NCBI GenBank assembly: GCA_009746045.1
Contig: RPFO01000643.1
Location: forward strand, 885,089-949,088
Direction: 5' to 3'
Length of the DNA stretch: 64,000 nt
Source: Mesostigma viride
Lineage: Eukaryota > Streptophyta > Mesostigmatophyceae > Mesostigmatales > Mesostigmataceae
The notes under the pieces are model-generated. The model was not told the origin of the DNA. It saw nothing but the letters and a program-made list of their open reading frames with translations, and did no database searches. Positions 1 to 11,300 of the stretch are shown here, one piece after another. Each line of letters begins with the position of its first letter. Position 1 is the stretch's first letter. Made by a program: the position numbers and the translations under genes.

Positions 1-51
1 CGTACACCTGGCCTGGGGGGAGGGCACCGGGGTCGGCACTGAGGTGGCTGC

Positions 52-759
52 ATGCGGCTGCGGCTTGCCCAGCTGGGGAGCCTTGGTTGGAGTCCGCTTG
101 TCAGTGAGATAATCGTCGATTTCCAGTACCATGCAGGTTCTTCACCTCTTGTGTGGCCATTCCGTCCCTGCGGCGTGCCGCCATGGCCTGGCGGTAAGGG
201 TGCGGCATTCCAGCCAGCATGTAGCCCTTCCATGCAGGCTTCTTCAGTCAGCAGTATTCCGAGGTCGGACAAGCGCTTACGTAGAACTTCCCCGCGCGTC
301 CAGCCGTAGTTGATCCCCGACTCACCAGGGGCCATCTCAATGCGTTCCATAGCCCGCTTACGTTCCTCCTTGTAGGAGGCGGTCATGAAAGGTTGTTTGA
401 TACTTGTAGTGTCTTGCAGGCGCTTGAACACAACAGAAGAAGCCTTCTGATCCGGACAGGAGAAGGCGAGCGTCAGAGCCCAGTCCGTTAAACACAGCAA
501 CAGCGGAGCCAGTAGGGTCTCATCCAACGTACGGTTGTCGGCATTGTCCTCAGCAGTGCCTAACAGCTATGTCTGAGACCCCATGGGCCCGGCAGAGCAT
601 GGTAAATTGGAACTCGAAGACCAGCCAGCTCTCTAAATCCCTCCCGTTCACCTTCGAGATGTTCTTAACCGTCTGAGATATTGCCCTGGTGGTGTTTAGC
701 CGCTCGCGGAAAGCTGCTCGGGCGGCTGCCATGATGCAGGTTGACCACCATGCATGCAA
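52..759 (-). other. coding-like remnant, family not recognised
   Basis: Minus-strand translation over this stretch has protein-like composition (for example a part with LESWLVFEFQF and another rich in charged residues followed by a Gly/Trp-containing part). It vaguely recalls the gag region of an LTR retroelement, but no zinc knuckle or other diagnostic motif is visible. Treated as a possible fossil; low confidence. Confidence 0.25.
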
Positions 760-3050
760 TAAAAAGAGTCCAGTATAAAAAACTGGTTACAGTAGGATGG
801 CGCTCGCTCGCGCAGCAGCAACTCAATGAAAAAACAACCGGTGACCGTGTAGGAAGGATAGAAACTCTTGACACCAAAAGCACTGGTATTAGGAGTGCCG
901 CGTAGTAGAGGGAAAAACGCCTTAATCCAGAAAGAAGCTGGGCACGAAATCAACCAAGTTCCATGCCCTGGTCTCGAAGTTGCTGGAGATATGACAGGAG
1001 CAGTGTGTTGAGCCACAGAAAATCCAAAGGGCAATCCTGGCCAGTTTCCCTTGATGTTCTGATGATGTCCACTATCCAGGGCTGTGCCTTTGTTGGCACA
1101 AACTAAATTTCCCTTTTTGCCTTGAAATTCGAATGTCGCCTGCACATAGTCTATAGGGGCTTGATCAGGGCCATCCATTGACTCATATATCATGCAGAAA
1201 AGACTCCAAACTAGCATGGACAAAAGCTTTATAGCCGATTTTTCCAAACAATAGCTCCTTGCAGGCTGGAAGATTGGTCGAATAAGACCTTGAACAATCT
1301 CATGCGATACCATGTCACATTTAATACTAGGAGCTGGGTAGCAATAGTCTCCACAATTCAACAAACCTTGTGCACAAGGATTGGAGGAAACTTTTGATCT
1401 TTCACCCAGACAAGCTACACAAGCATGTTCGGCTAATGGAGACGAATTTGAATATGTTAATCCGTTTGTTCATTGCCAGAATATTTTAAGGAGTAGCGAC
1501 CATGTGTTAGCCAGCCACCATATCTTGCTTGAGGCTTGGGTAAAAGTAAACATTGCAACTCAGCCGACTTTGTGCAAGGAACACACTTACAAGGGCCGTT
1601 GATTTTTAATCCACGGCACAGGACGAAGTTTGTCCACAACAAGTTTGCCTCACGCCTATACAAATTTCATGATGCATGCATGCATTGCGCCGCACATGGC
1701 TAGGCCAAAGTGGCGCGGCGTATCTGGTCAAACATAGTGTTAACATACTCAAGTCCAATAGTGCAAGTGAGGTACAGTTTGTGAGCGCAAAGGCGTCACG
1801 CCTCCAAGGCAGCACTGGCCTATAGTTTCGCGCGAAGCGCGGATCCCAGCACTGTCACTGAGTCTAGGGACGAAAGTAGAAACTAGGCATCTCGTCGACG
1901 GACCAAACAGCAAAGTACCGCCGGAGCTGAAATATAAGCATAAAGTAAATTTCCGTGGCTGAAAAGCTGGAACGGCCTATACTTGTCTCGGCCAATTATA
2001 CCGTACGTACGGCCAATAAATCACAGATATTATGAACGGAAGGCGGGCGCAACGCAGCCCTAGCTAATACCTTCGTTCAAGGACTTGGCCAATATTCGGT
2101 TAAATTTGCCTAGGAACAGCATGGGCATATTTCCATGACAGTGGGCATGGGGGAAGTCTGCCGCCCCGTGTTTGCCACGTTCGCCCCCCCAATCTGGGGA
2201 GCGGGCAGTCTGAGGCACCGCGGTCTCTGGATTTACAGGGTTTTGCACAGGCACGCCGGCCGGGTAATGTGCGTACTGCTGACCATCGTCGCTGCGCGCA
2301 GGCAGTGACATGCAGCGGTCAGCGTCGGGCTGGAGCGTGCGGACGTTGATTAAGGTGGCGACGACCAATGGCGCGCGTACTAAGAGCGAAAAGCGGCGTG
2401 CAGGCGGGGGTGGGGGCGGAGATGAAGCAGGGTGGTGATGATGGGGGTGCATGGGGGTGGAGATGGGGGGGTAGGGGGGGCGGTTTGAGGACTTATGCTT
2501 TCAATCACCGTTTCGATTCTTCCTGCCAACGCGTCGAGGCGACGCCGACGGTTGGCTCGGGTGTCCAGGTAGAATGAATCTGCGTCTAGCTGCACGCATA
2601 AGAAATGCGTGCAGTCTGCATGAGGAGGTTTCGGAGGCGGCCGCGCGAGGCGGGGCGAACCTGGCTCACTTCCGACCCGTTGCTCTCTCTCTGACAGCCC
2701 GGCCGACGGTTGCCGGCGAAGGCAAAGGGGCGGGAAGGGGAGTTAGGCAGATCCCACTGCTAGAGCCGCGGAGCCGCGGGGCCGCGAGCGTCGTCATTGA
2801 TAGTTGAGAAGGGTTTGCAGCGCGGGCTCTTCGGGTGCAAAGCGAACGAATTTAGGGGGGCGGCCAGGCCCGGCCGGTAGCCATACCTGAGCTGAAGTTG
2901 CCCCGGGGGATCCCCACTCGTGCTGCATGGGGAGCGGGCCGGTGGCCGTCGATGCCGGTGCATCATGGCGATGGCGGTGACGGCGGGGGCCGAGCAGGGG
3001 CCGGCTGGGGCGCTGCATGGCACGGAGGTATCCATGGAGGTCGCCGTCAT
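760..3050. other. no gene supported
   Basis: Several open frames occur on both strands, the longest 222 codons at 696-1364 minus, but none shows family motifs, and those at 2060-3000 are driven by GC-rich, His/Pro/Gly low-complexity sequence. A 30-codon minus-strand stretch near 2480-2590 with several Arg and an IETVIESI run looks protein-like and may belong to the LINE remnant just to the right. Nothing firm. Confidence 0.3.
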
Positions 3051-3059
3051 TGGAGGAAG

Positions 3060-3606
3060 GTCCTGGCCGTTAAAATTATATGCGGACGATGAAGACGCCA
3101 TTAAAGAGGCGGGCATAATAGATGCTGCACCAGTAGTTGCGGGTTGGCCTGCTTGGCTACCCGAGCCTCAGCTATGGTGGACCTCCGGCCGGTTCAGGGC
3201 GGCAGCCCGGGCCTCGAGCTGCCCCGGGGTATAGTGATGCATGGTCCATGCTCAGTTGGGTATGATTCGTGGAGGTTCCGGCGGGCCTTCAGCACCTGCA
3301 GTTTGTCCTCCTTGCGTTGGAATTCCACCAAGACGGGGGCGGTGCATGGGGCCCGGCCGAGCCGGCGTGCCGTTTTAATGACGACGCTTTGGGCCACGCC
3401 GAGCTTCCCCAGGAAGGGGTCGCCCCGGATCGAGGTAGGTCACTGCCCAGGCGTGCATCGTTGACGTTCGAGCTGGGACGCCACGAACCACAATACTGCA
3501 TGAGCGAATGGGTTCGTGCATAGCATCCTGTGTGCTGGCCTTGACGGCTGTTTTGATTTCGTTGATGAGCTCCGTATAGTAGTAGGTTTCTGAAGCGTGG
3601 CGGCAT
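3060..3606 (-). mobile_element. LINE ORF1-like remnant (L1 ORF1p / Transposase_22 type)
   Basis: The minus-strand translation at about 3440-3190 reads FLGKLGVAQSVVI, then ARRLGR, PVLVEFQRKEDKLQVLKARRNL. This is the pattern of the RRM-like core of L1-type ORF1 proteins (a conserved RLGR followed by P-V-L-V-x-F and a string of basic residues). It resembles in layout the ORF1 at 38.6-39.0 kb (AHRLPRARGKAGPPPLLLTF), but is a different family. The frame is lost after about 3190, although a further frame still shows a TPGQLEARAALNRP-like continuation, so the copy is a decayed pseudogene. Confidence 0.5.
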
Positions 3607-3699
3607 AGTAGGTGGTGTTGGCAGGGTTTATGGAGGCGGCAAGTTGTTGCTGGAGCTTGTTAAAAGAACTGACAGGGTTTGCCTTTTTCAATGCTGTGA

Positions 3700-5085
3700 T
3701 TGGAACCCTTTGTGCCTGACCAATTGCAGGTGCAGGCTATGGAGGAGTTGAGAGGCAGAGACAGAGACTTGATAGAGGCAGAATGGAGAGAGCCCTCAAT
3801 AGGGGGGCTACTCCTTTTATTGTTTTTTAAATAGGAAAGATGCCATTTAGATGCTGCAGCATATTCTGGGAATATGCTGAGAGTATGCTAGAAAGATGTT
3901 GTGGCACTGAGATGCTTAGGAATATGCTCTAGCATAATAATGCTGGGAATATTCTGTCCAGCTCACAGGTTTCTAGAAAGTTCTGAGCATGAAACAGCAA
4001 GATGCCATCTCTCATGATACATAATATTGAAACACCTATCTATTCTAATGAAAAGACACTTGCATGTCAAACAAAGAGCACCCACACCTGTTCAGCGAGT
4101 GACACCGGTTGGCATGACCACTGGTGTCAGACTGTTCACTGTTGTCAGAACACTGTCATGTCAGATCCTACATATGTCAGATCCTACATGTCAGATCCTA
4201 CTTGTCAGATCAATTGCCACTTGTGCTGCCAAGACACAAGGAAAGCTTTGGCAGGCCGTAGCTCACTAAATACTTGTCCAAATTAAACCGGGACAAGTTC
4301 TGTAGAAACGTTAAAACAAACTCTATCTCAGTGGCCAGTCAGCAGCACTGTCTTGTCAGGGCAGGTGGGTACAATAAAAGCCCCATGTCCTTGACACCCC
4401 CCAATTACAACACATGACCTTTGTCTACTATAGTGCTATCCTGTTAAGTATAACACTTAGAGGAAGAAAAAGCTCTCTGCCATAGCTAAGTCAAGCCTTG
4501 ACCAAACATAGCCGACTCTAGAAGTAAATTCAGCACTCACTATCAAGGTGACATTTGGGTACAACCTTGACACCCACCTTACCCACTATGGCACCAAAAC
4601 AAAAATGGGATGCACCCCAGGCCAGTGGTAAGGACCAAACACTAACTGATTACGGGTAAGTGGGCAAAAACATCCACCCCCGGCCCCTCGCTAGCAAACA
4701 CCGTGGTCAAAGTAGTCAAAAGGCGATCTCCACGGAACTGACTGGAAAGTGGAACTCCGGACCGGTGACGCGCCGAGTGTCCAACCAAAGCAGCAGGAAA
4801 GATTGCCGCATGATTCGCCCAGCGACTAGCATATGTGTTGCCAAGTAAAAAAACTACGTTGGGAAGATGCGCTTTGGATCGTGACCCCCCCCTCACTCTA
4901 GCGTCGCCTGAAAACATTAAGAAACACACAAAGTGCTCTTAAACACAGGCAAACTCTCAGACAATGCAGGGGACATGATGTACGATAACGCAAAAAACAT
5001 GTGATTAACGACATAAAGCATCCGACCGACGGCAGAGCACCAACATGCAGTGAACAAGGATCAAACAGGTAGCCCTTACACACCC
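3700..5085. other. AT-richer spacer, no gene seen
   Basis: No family motif in any frame. It contains short direct repeats of a TGTCAGATCCTACAT-type unit at about 4135-4215. The right part may be further, unrecognisable sequence of the LTR-element fragment that starts at 5775 on the minus strand. Confidence 0.4.
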
Positions 5086-5089
5086 TAAA

Positions 5090-5775
5090 CTAACTCCTCG
5101 ATTACCATTGTTACGGCCTGGTTCTCCTCCTCCACTGACCTCGACCCCAGGATCTGACCTGTCCTAGACTAACTAACCCGGTAGAAGAAGAAACCCTGTT
5201 TTGCTTTCTGAAAGATCGTTGAACTCCCGACTCTAATGCTTCCCGATAATTGTTTCCATACTGAGCCATTAACACGTTTACTTATACATCAACTGGCAAT
5301 AGCGTACATCCATGGTTCGACTAGCTGTTGAACAAGCCGGCATATCAAAGGTAGAACTGTCAACACAAGGAAATTGCAACACCTAAATTGGCCGGCAGCC
5401 TAGCTCGTGCGTGCTCGGGCTAAACATGGCCCTCGCCCGTACGATCACAGACATGCAGGTTAGATCTACGCGCACGACAACATTCCAGTGCCACGTAGGG
5501 CGGCGCTGGTCCAGAACACACAGAGCGCCAACGGTCCAGGCCATAAAGTACGCAGCGTGGCACGACTGCACCGGCCCACAGTACTGAACAATATTTGACA
5601 CATCACTGGACCAACTAACAACCGGTCACAATTAAGGGTCCTAACCACACGTAAATGTAGGAAAGACAACAGTCGTAGGCCACGGACTGTTTTGGAATAG
5701 CTGCGGCCACCAATGACATAAGGCCTCAATTTACGGCCGTAATAACACAGTTTGTTACGCGCCGTAACAATGCGT
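5090..5775 (-). mobile_element. 5' fragment of an old LTR retroelement related to the one at 54.1 kb (fossil)
   Basis: Reading the minus strand from 5768, the sequence starts with TGTTACGGCGCGTAACAA. Over about 650 bases it stays recognisably similar, in the same order, to the 5' end of the chromovirus at 54118 (TGTTACGTCGCGTAACAA, then TACTGTGG, then GGCGAGGG...CCCGAGC, then an Arg/Gly-rich region ending near CGTAACAATGG). The similarity is patchy, so this is an old copy or a related subfamily. It is broken; no gag or pol is recognisable downstream. Confidence 0.5.
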
Positions 5776-5804
5776 TCCCTCTTTTCCTTCTTAGTTTTGG
5801 ATGT

Positions 5805-6105
5805 TTTGTTTTTGTTGTTTTTTTTTTTGTTGTTGTTGTGTGTGGGTGTGTGTATGTGTGTGTGTTTTCCCTATAAACCTTTCTTGTTCTCTGGCCTATG
5901 CCTCCCTCCATGCAGGTCTTCCTAGAGATAGCCACGCGGCTCCCGCGGCCTTCGCGTCTTTCCTCTCATCAGACAACTACCCTAGTCCTTCCACGGCATT
6001 GGATCGCCATGTGTCCAGGCGTAGTTGTCTCACTTAGTAATAATAATAATAATAATAATAGTAATAATAATAATAATAATAACAATAACAATAACAAAAA
6101 CAAAA
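5805..6105. repeat. microsatellites: T-rich/GTTGTT, (TG)n and (AAT)n
   Basis: A T/G-rich run with GTTGTTGTTGT and TGTGTG lies at 5810-5865, and about 20 copies of TAA/AAT at 6037-6105. Open frames crossing them (poly-Phe/Cys and poly-Asn) are artefacts. Confidence 0.8.
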
Positions 6106-6762
6106 ATGGAATAAAAGAAAGAGGTCATTGCTGTGATATGGTGAGGCACAGGCGATGTTGGAGCATGGGTTTGGAGCTAGTTCGATGTTTGAGTGCCCAT
6201 GCCCCATGGTGCCCGGCCGGGGGTCTCCTATCCAACAGGGTCGAAAGCCTCGTGCCCGGAGCTCGCAGACTCCAATGAAAAAGTGTAAGGTGAAAGGGGG
6301 TAGGCAGTGACCTATGGATCATGCCTGCAAAATTGCAGTTCAAAATGTTAAGCTATGCTCTCATACCACCCAGTTTTCTGCTCCTCCATGGCCGCGCGTA
6401 TGCGGTCAAGCTACTATCAGGCACATGATGAGCTTGAGGGTGGCGCCCCGGATGCAGACTCCTCGGTAGTTTCTGCATGTGCGGGATCCCTTAGGGCACT
6501 GGGCTCGCAGCCCGGGGAACTTGAGGTGGATCCGTGCGTACACCGGCCGGCCGTGGTCTGACCATAATTGGCGTCTGAGTTCACCGGCATGCACACAGGC
6601 ATCCGCGACCCAACACGCTGACAGCAACGCACACAGACATAGTCCAGGCACGCCACAGTCCGCTGATTGGCCGGTGCCCTCACCTATTGCCTAGAGATCA
6701 CCATGCCTTCAGGCCTAGATATAAAAAAGACCAGTATGGTTGTGTGTATTATAAATATTACA

Positions 6763-7232
6763 CTGCGTCACGTGAGCATAAGTCCTCAGTGGATCGAGGG
6801 GAACATGGGATGGAATGGATGGTGTAAGCTATCTAGGTCCTAGTTACAGGGCCGGTGTGGGCACCGCGGCCCGAATTGCTATGAATGCCATACGCGGTCA
6901 CACGCGGAGCCCCCACAGGCATGGGGGTGGTCTCCTTCATCACTACTTGCCATCTATCCTTGCGTACCATCTGCCTCCATATTACAGACAAACCAGGAGG
7001 CTGCCCGGGTGTGAGTGAGCCCGTCACGTCTAGTGTAGCACATGTCCATGCCGAGTCTATCACGAAAAGTCCACGGGTGGCCGCCCTCGGCCGCCCGCGG
7101 CCTGGGGCACGCCAGGTGAGGACATATCGCCCAGGCTGGGCGGGCTTGGTGCCAGCTTGTCTATCTGATGTGTCTACCTGATCTGTGCAGGCCAGGTGCC
7201 CGGCTAGGCCCAGGCGCCTGTGCCTAATAATG
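6763..7232 (-). repeat. LINE 3' UTR unit, copy 1 of 2 (outer)
   Basis: This is about 470 bases nearly identical to 7270-7738 (small indels, few substitutions). In minus orientation both end with CTGAGGACTTATGCTCACGTGACGCAGT. Copy 1 abuts the (TTAA)n tail of copy 2, so a second 3' end seems to have landed next to or in the tail of the other, or the unit was tandemly duplicated. Confidence 0.7.
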
Positions 7233-7238
7233 TGGGAA

Positions 7239-7738
7239 TTAATTAATTAATTAATTAATAGACACGTGACTGCGTCACGTGAGCATAAGTCCTCAGTGGG
7301 AGGGGAACATGGGATGGAATGGATGGTGTAAGCTATCTAGGTCCTAGTTACAGGGCCGGTGTGGGCACCGCGGCCCGAATTGCTATGAATGCCATACGCG
7401 GTCACACGCGGAGCCCCCACGTACAGGCATGGGGGTGGTCTCCTTCATCACTACTTGCCATCTATCCTTGCACACCATCTGCCTCCATATTACAGACAAA
7501 CCAGGAGGCTGCCCGGGTGTGAGCCCATGTCACGTCTAGTGTAGCACATCATCCATGCCGAGTCTATCACGAAAAGTCCACGGGTGGCGGCCCTGCCGCG
7601 CGCGGCCGGGGGCACGCCAGGTGAGGACATATCGCCCAGGCTAGGCGGGCTTGGTGCCAGCTTGTCTATCTGATGTATCTACCTGATCTGTGCGGGCCAG
7701 GTGCCCGGCTAGGCCCAGGCGCCTGTGCCTAATAATGT
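7239..7738 (-). repeat. LINE 3' UTR unit, copy 2, with terminal hairpin and (TTAA)n tail
   Basis: On the minus strand this follows the reverse-transcriptase remnant at 7801-8630 and so is its 3' UTR. It ends in CACGTGACGCAGTCACGTG (able to fold into a short stem-loop) followed by about five TTAA/ATTA units at 7239-7260. The same terminal motif plus tail recurs near 11.28 kb and 15.59 kb. Confidence 0.7.
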
Positions 7739-7800
7739 GGGAAACATAGGGCAAATCAGCGTACAAATCCTCATTACTAATGTGCAAACCAAAGGGGATG

Positions 7801-8630
7801 TTAAGGGGCCTTGCGCAGCATCTTGGTGACGTTGCTGTCCAGTCGTTGCTCCAGCTCCTGCTTCAGTGTCCAGGTCTCGGCGCCGTAGGTCAGGAACGTC
7901 AGAATGACGACCTTGAAGAGGTCACGCTTGACGATCCGGGGAAGGGCGGGGTTGCTCCACCAGCGGCGGTGGTCATGGAGTTGCGCCCACGCCATGCCGA
8001 TCCGTGTCGTCAGGTCGTCCTCGCAGACGGGAAGCCAACTGCCGAGCAGCTTGAAGCGGCCTGAAGTATGTAGGTTAGTTGACCTCGGTGTCGTCTAAGA
8101 GGCGGAGTGTGGGTGGGGGCCCTGCCATGCCGAGGGCCAGGGCCTCCGTTTTGGGGCTGATTTCTAGACCAACCGCCCGAGCCTCGAGCGCCAGGCAGTC
8201 CAGCCAAAGTTGGACAGACTCCGGCTTCTCGATGAGCGTGATGTCGTCGTCGGCATAATTCAGGTCAGCTAGTAAATTCTGCTTGTTAGTTGGCCCCCCT
8301 TCCCCAAGCTCGTTCGTGATCGCTAGGCCAGGGGCACGGCCTGCAATGCTTGCAAAGCGAGCACGTGCCTGGCGCATAACATAATCCACTACAAGAATTA
8401 ACAGGTACGGCGACAGGACGCAGCCCTGCCCAAGACGCCGGTCTGCAATGGGCATGGCGGGGTAAAGCCGTGTTGAGTGCGCACCAAAGTGGTCGACCCC
8501 TCATACAGCGTGCGGATGACGGTAATCAGGGGAGTGGGGACGCGAGCGCGAGCAAGTACAGCCCATAGAGCGTCCCAGAGGACAGAATCAAAAGCCTTGA
8601 TGAAGTTGAGGGTTGTGTGTAACTAGATAG
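7801..8630 (-). mobile_element. LINE reverse transcriptase, C-terminal part (decayed, 5'-truncated)
   Basis: The minus-strand translation shows, in order, NFIKAFDSVLWDAL (RT motif with catalytic-region FIKAFDSV), LGQGCVLSPYLLILVVDYVM (RT motif B region), NYADDDITLIEK (catalytic YADD box) and, after a frame change, KRDLFKVVILTFLTYGAETW, the Y-G-A-E-T-W signature near the end of many LINE RT proteins. Several frame changes separate the blocks (after LRTQHG, and after the TEVN stop near 8075), so it is a pseudogene. The 3' UTR and (TTAA)n tail follow at 7239-7738. The 5' end, with endonuclease and RT motifs 0-2, is missing. Confidence 0.9.
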
Positions 8631-8649
8631 AATCGGTATATAATTGGCT

Positions 8650-9205
8650 TTTGATTTCTCAATTCTCAAATTCTCCGAGGGCGGGGGCCGAGATTACTGA
8701 AGAGGCACCTCGAAATTAAATATGAGGCATGCCTCCATCGAGATATATTATTGGAGGCTTGATATTATTGGAGGCGACTTTCTATTGACGTAAATGTGTA
8801 GTATTGTACGACAGCATGTCAAGGGTGACAGAACGTACTTAAGTGTCAGAGATAGCTGGAAAAGGGCGACGCGCCGCGACTGATTGGTAGTACTGTACGA
8901 CGGTGTTGGACGGAATTTCCGGTCAGCGATGCATCTCACGTTGTACTTGAGTGTGGAAAGGAGCCGTTGCGTCTCTCTGTGCTGTGGCGAACATGTTCTC
9001 CGCCGTCGGATTGCACCGTCGATGAGCGTCGATGGTCGCCGATTAACCCAGCGCAAGCCATGTACAAAAAGAAGTAGAAATTGGCGCGGCGGCGTGGGCC
9101 GGGGAGCAAATTTGGCAAGTTGCAGAACTTGCAGCCCGGTGACACCGCGTCAAGCAGTCCGCAGGTAGTCCGTAGGGCTCGCAAGGATTTGAGAATTTGA
9201 GAACG
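8650..9205. repeat. possible non-autonomous element with short imperfect terminal inverted repeats
   Basis: TTCTCAATTCTCAAATTCTC near 8655 is mirrored as an imperfect inverted copy near 9185-9205 (AATTTGAGAA). Inside, a unit GTAGTATTGTACGAC...GTACTTAAGTGT at about 8796-8850 is repeated, diverged, at 8886-8960. No coding capacity is recognised. A MITE is one reading; a decayed LINE UTR is the other. Confidence 0.3.
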
Positions 9206-9310
9206 AGACAATCGGTACGTAGATAGAATAGACCGGTAGGATTGTGTGCACCCATCCATCCATGCATCGGGGTTAATGCTCCATGACTCCCCAACGAGAG
9301 CACGAATTTG
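9187..9310 (+). mobile_element. LINE 3' end, hairpin family 2
   Basis: The sequence from TAGACCGGTAGGA through CACCCATCCATCCATGCAT and GGTTAATGCTCC to GACTCCCCAACGAGAGCACGA matches, in order, the segments at 53036-53150 and 53763-53900 (there on the minus strand). It is followed by an AT-rich, degenerate TTAA-like tail. The terminal GTGCTCC...GGAGCAC arms can pair. Confidence 0.65.
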
Positions 9311-9324
9311 ATAAATTATTTAAT

Positions 9325-9855
9325 GAATCAGTCAATTAGGCCCGAAGAACAACCATGGGCACACCGGCTTGAGATAACAAATTTCCATGCCTGGTTTGTC
9401 AAGCTACCATGTGTGTCTCATCAAACCTGTCTCTGTGAACTAACTAGTCATAAGTTACCATCGATGTGTTCATTAGTATTGCAGGTCCGGTGGGGAGCCA
9501 CGGAGCACTTCTAGTGCTTTCCATCCCTGTTTGTTGCACAACGAGAAGGGGGCAGAGACTCCCATCTCCCTCCTAGCTGCCGTAATTAATAAAAACTAAT
9601 GGCACCGCAAAATTCCTGGATCGCCTGTTGGTCTTGTCGATATATAGTAGTATCTCTTTAGCTGAGAACAACTTTCAGCACCATAGACCAACAGCTTGTA
9701 TAGATCCCAAATGCTTTAGTAGGTTATCTGACAAGCGGTCCCGATCGCGAGCCACGAAGCATTTCAACCCTCACGACAACTGAACGCATGGCTCCCGAAT
9801 GGGGGGCACTGAGTTTCCGGCCAACAACCACATGCACTGTAACGAGTTTCAGTCA
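9325..9855. other. no gene seen
   Basis: Moderate-GC spacer without recognisable coding or RNA motifs; small frames only. Confidence 0.3.
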
Positions 9856-9857
9856 TG

Positions 9858-9990
9858 ACTGAATGATTGGTTATTGTCTCAATGCATTGTGACGTGCATG
9901 TTGGCATGCCATTAAGTATACATGTAGACTGCGTCACAGTGCATGATGCCAACACGCCAACACGCGATGCATTGAGACAAGAATCATCCA
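9858..9990. repeat. long imperfect inverted repeat (hairpin)
   Basis: Left arm 9860-9910 contains ATTGTCTCAATGCATTGTG and GTTGGCAT. The right arm 9941-9990 contains the reverse complement in order (ATGCCAACACGCCAAC, then ATGCATTGAGACAA). The loop is about 30 bases. Confidence 0.7.
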
Positions 9991-9994
9991 CAAG

Positions 9995-10034
9995 ATTGAA
10001 TGATTGCGGCTATGTCATGCCGCAATCATTCAAT
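9995..10034. repeat. perfect 16-bp hairpin
   Basis: ATTGAATGATTGCGGC, an 8-base loop (TATGTCAT), then the exact reverse complement of the first arm. It lies immediately beside the larger inverted repeat and shares the GAATGATTG core with its left arm. No T-run follows, so there is no reason to call it a terminator. Confidence 0.85.
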
Positions 10035-10199
10035 GCATGCGGCTGTTGCAAAAACATGAACAGACAACAGAACATATATGCATCCATCCATTCCCTCACG
10101 AGCATTTTCCCCACACGTTTCTTGACCCACAGACGAACCACACAACAGATACATGTAAACCAACGACACAAATTTGTCCCCGCACGCCCTTGCTGATAA

Positions 10200-11220
10200 T
10201 GAACCCTCATCAAACGTGACATGCCCCAGTGCATGGCATGTGCACAATTACGTCCTTTACTTATTAAACGATTCCAATACATTTTACCTTGCACATGAAG
10301 CATACGTGGACAAATTAGGCCACTTACAAAAGATTTCACACAGAGTCTCACAAAAGCATACCCCCCCCCCCCCCCAAATGATAACACATTCAAGGCTCCG
10401 TTGTCACCGCATTCCCTCAGCCAGCGCCTATCCTCGTCATCAGTTCCCTGGCCCCAACCGCGACGCATGCCCCCTGGCCACCGTCTTCCCACCGAGGCGC
10501 CACACCGCCACCCGCAACCTTTACCCTTGACACCGTGCCAGCCCACCAAAGCAGGCATCGGATACACCACAGGGGGCACGCGGCCACCCACTGGCGCACG
10601 GCACAGCGCAGGGCACTCGGGCGAGCGGGGGGCAGCGGTGGCCGGCAGAGGGGCAAGCAGGGGGGCACGGGTAACGGCTGCCATGGGGGGGGACCGGGAG
10701 GTCACCCCCGCATGTCAAGGCCCTGTGGTAGCTGCAGTGCCCCATCGCTGGGGCGCGTTGGCCATCAGAGCCCTTTTGGCCCATACGATTACCAGTCATG
10801 GCTTCATCATCGGGGATGCGGTGAATAGGAATAACATAATAATACGAATAATACAGTCATATCAATGACATGATAATCCGAGTAATACAATCATACGAAC
10901 AACATCATAATATGACGAATAACGTAATAATACGAAAAATGTAAAAATACGAATGATAAGAAACAGGCGGGATGCCAGAGAGAAACGTGTGTGTGGAAGG
11001 GCTGGGGAGTGGGGACTGATGAAAGCTGCAGGGGGGGGAGAAAAGGCACAAGGCACATGAGGGGACTAACGAAATGACAAGGGTGGAGGTGAGGCGGGAT
11101 GCGACTGCGGGGTATGCAAGAAAGAAACAATTACTAACGATGGGCGTGTGTGCAAGGTAAAAAGAATGAGTGACGCAAGAAAGAGAAGACGATGGGCTTT
11201 ACAAGAGAGCAGAGAGCGGG
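10200..11220. other. no gene supported; GC-rich then AT-rich spacer
   Basis: 10380-10760 is GC-rich with overlapping open frames on both strands (Pro/Arg-rich) but no motif. 10820-10960 is a run of CGAATAATA-type imperfect repeats. Nothing else seen. Confidence 0.35.
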
Positions 11221-11221
11221 G

Positions 11222-11300
11222 TTAATTAATTAATTAATTAATTAATTAATTAATTAATTAATTAATTCTCACGTAGACTGCGTCACGTGGGTGCCGATAA
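11222..11300 (-). repeat. (TTAA)n tail with terminal hairpin motif (LINE 3' end, family 1)
   Basis: About eleven TTAA units lie at 11222-11266, then, in minus orientation, CACGTGACGCAGTCTACGTG immediately precedes the tail. The same 20-mer occurs at 11641-11660, where only a TAATTAG stub remains of the tail. Both are preceded (minus strand) by a short shared GGTTCCT...GG(C/T)ACC stretch. Confidence 0.6.

Noticed and set aside
696-1364. 222-codon minus-strand frame
   Set aside because: No motif, Cys/His/Trp-rich composition unlike the supported genes, and no splice context.
3060-3120. YADD-like word (LKLYADDEDAI) on the plus strand, suggesting an RT
   Set aside because: No other RT motif around it in any plus-strand frame; the minus strand here is ORF1-like.
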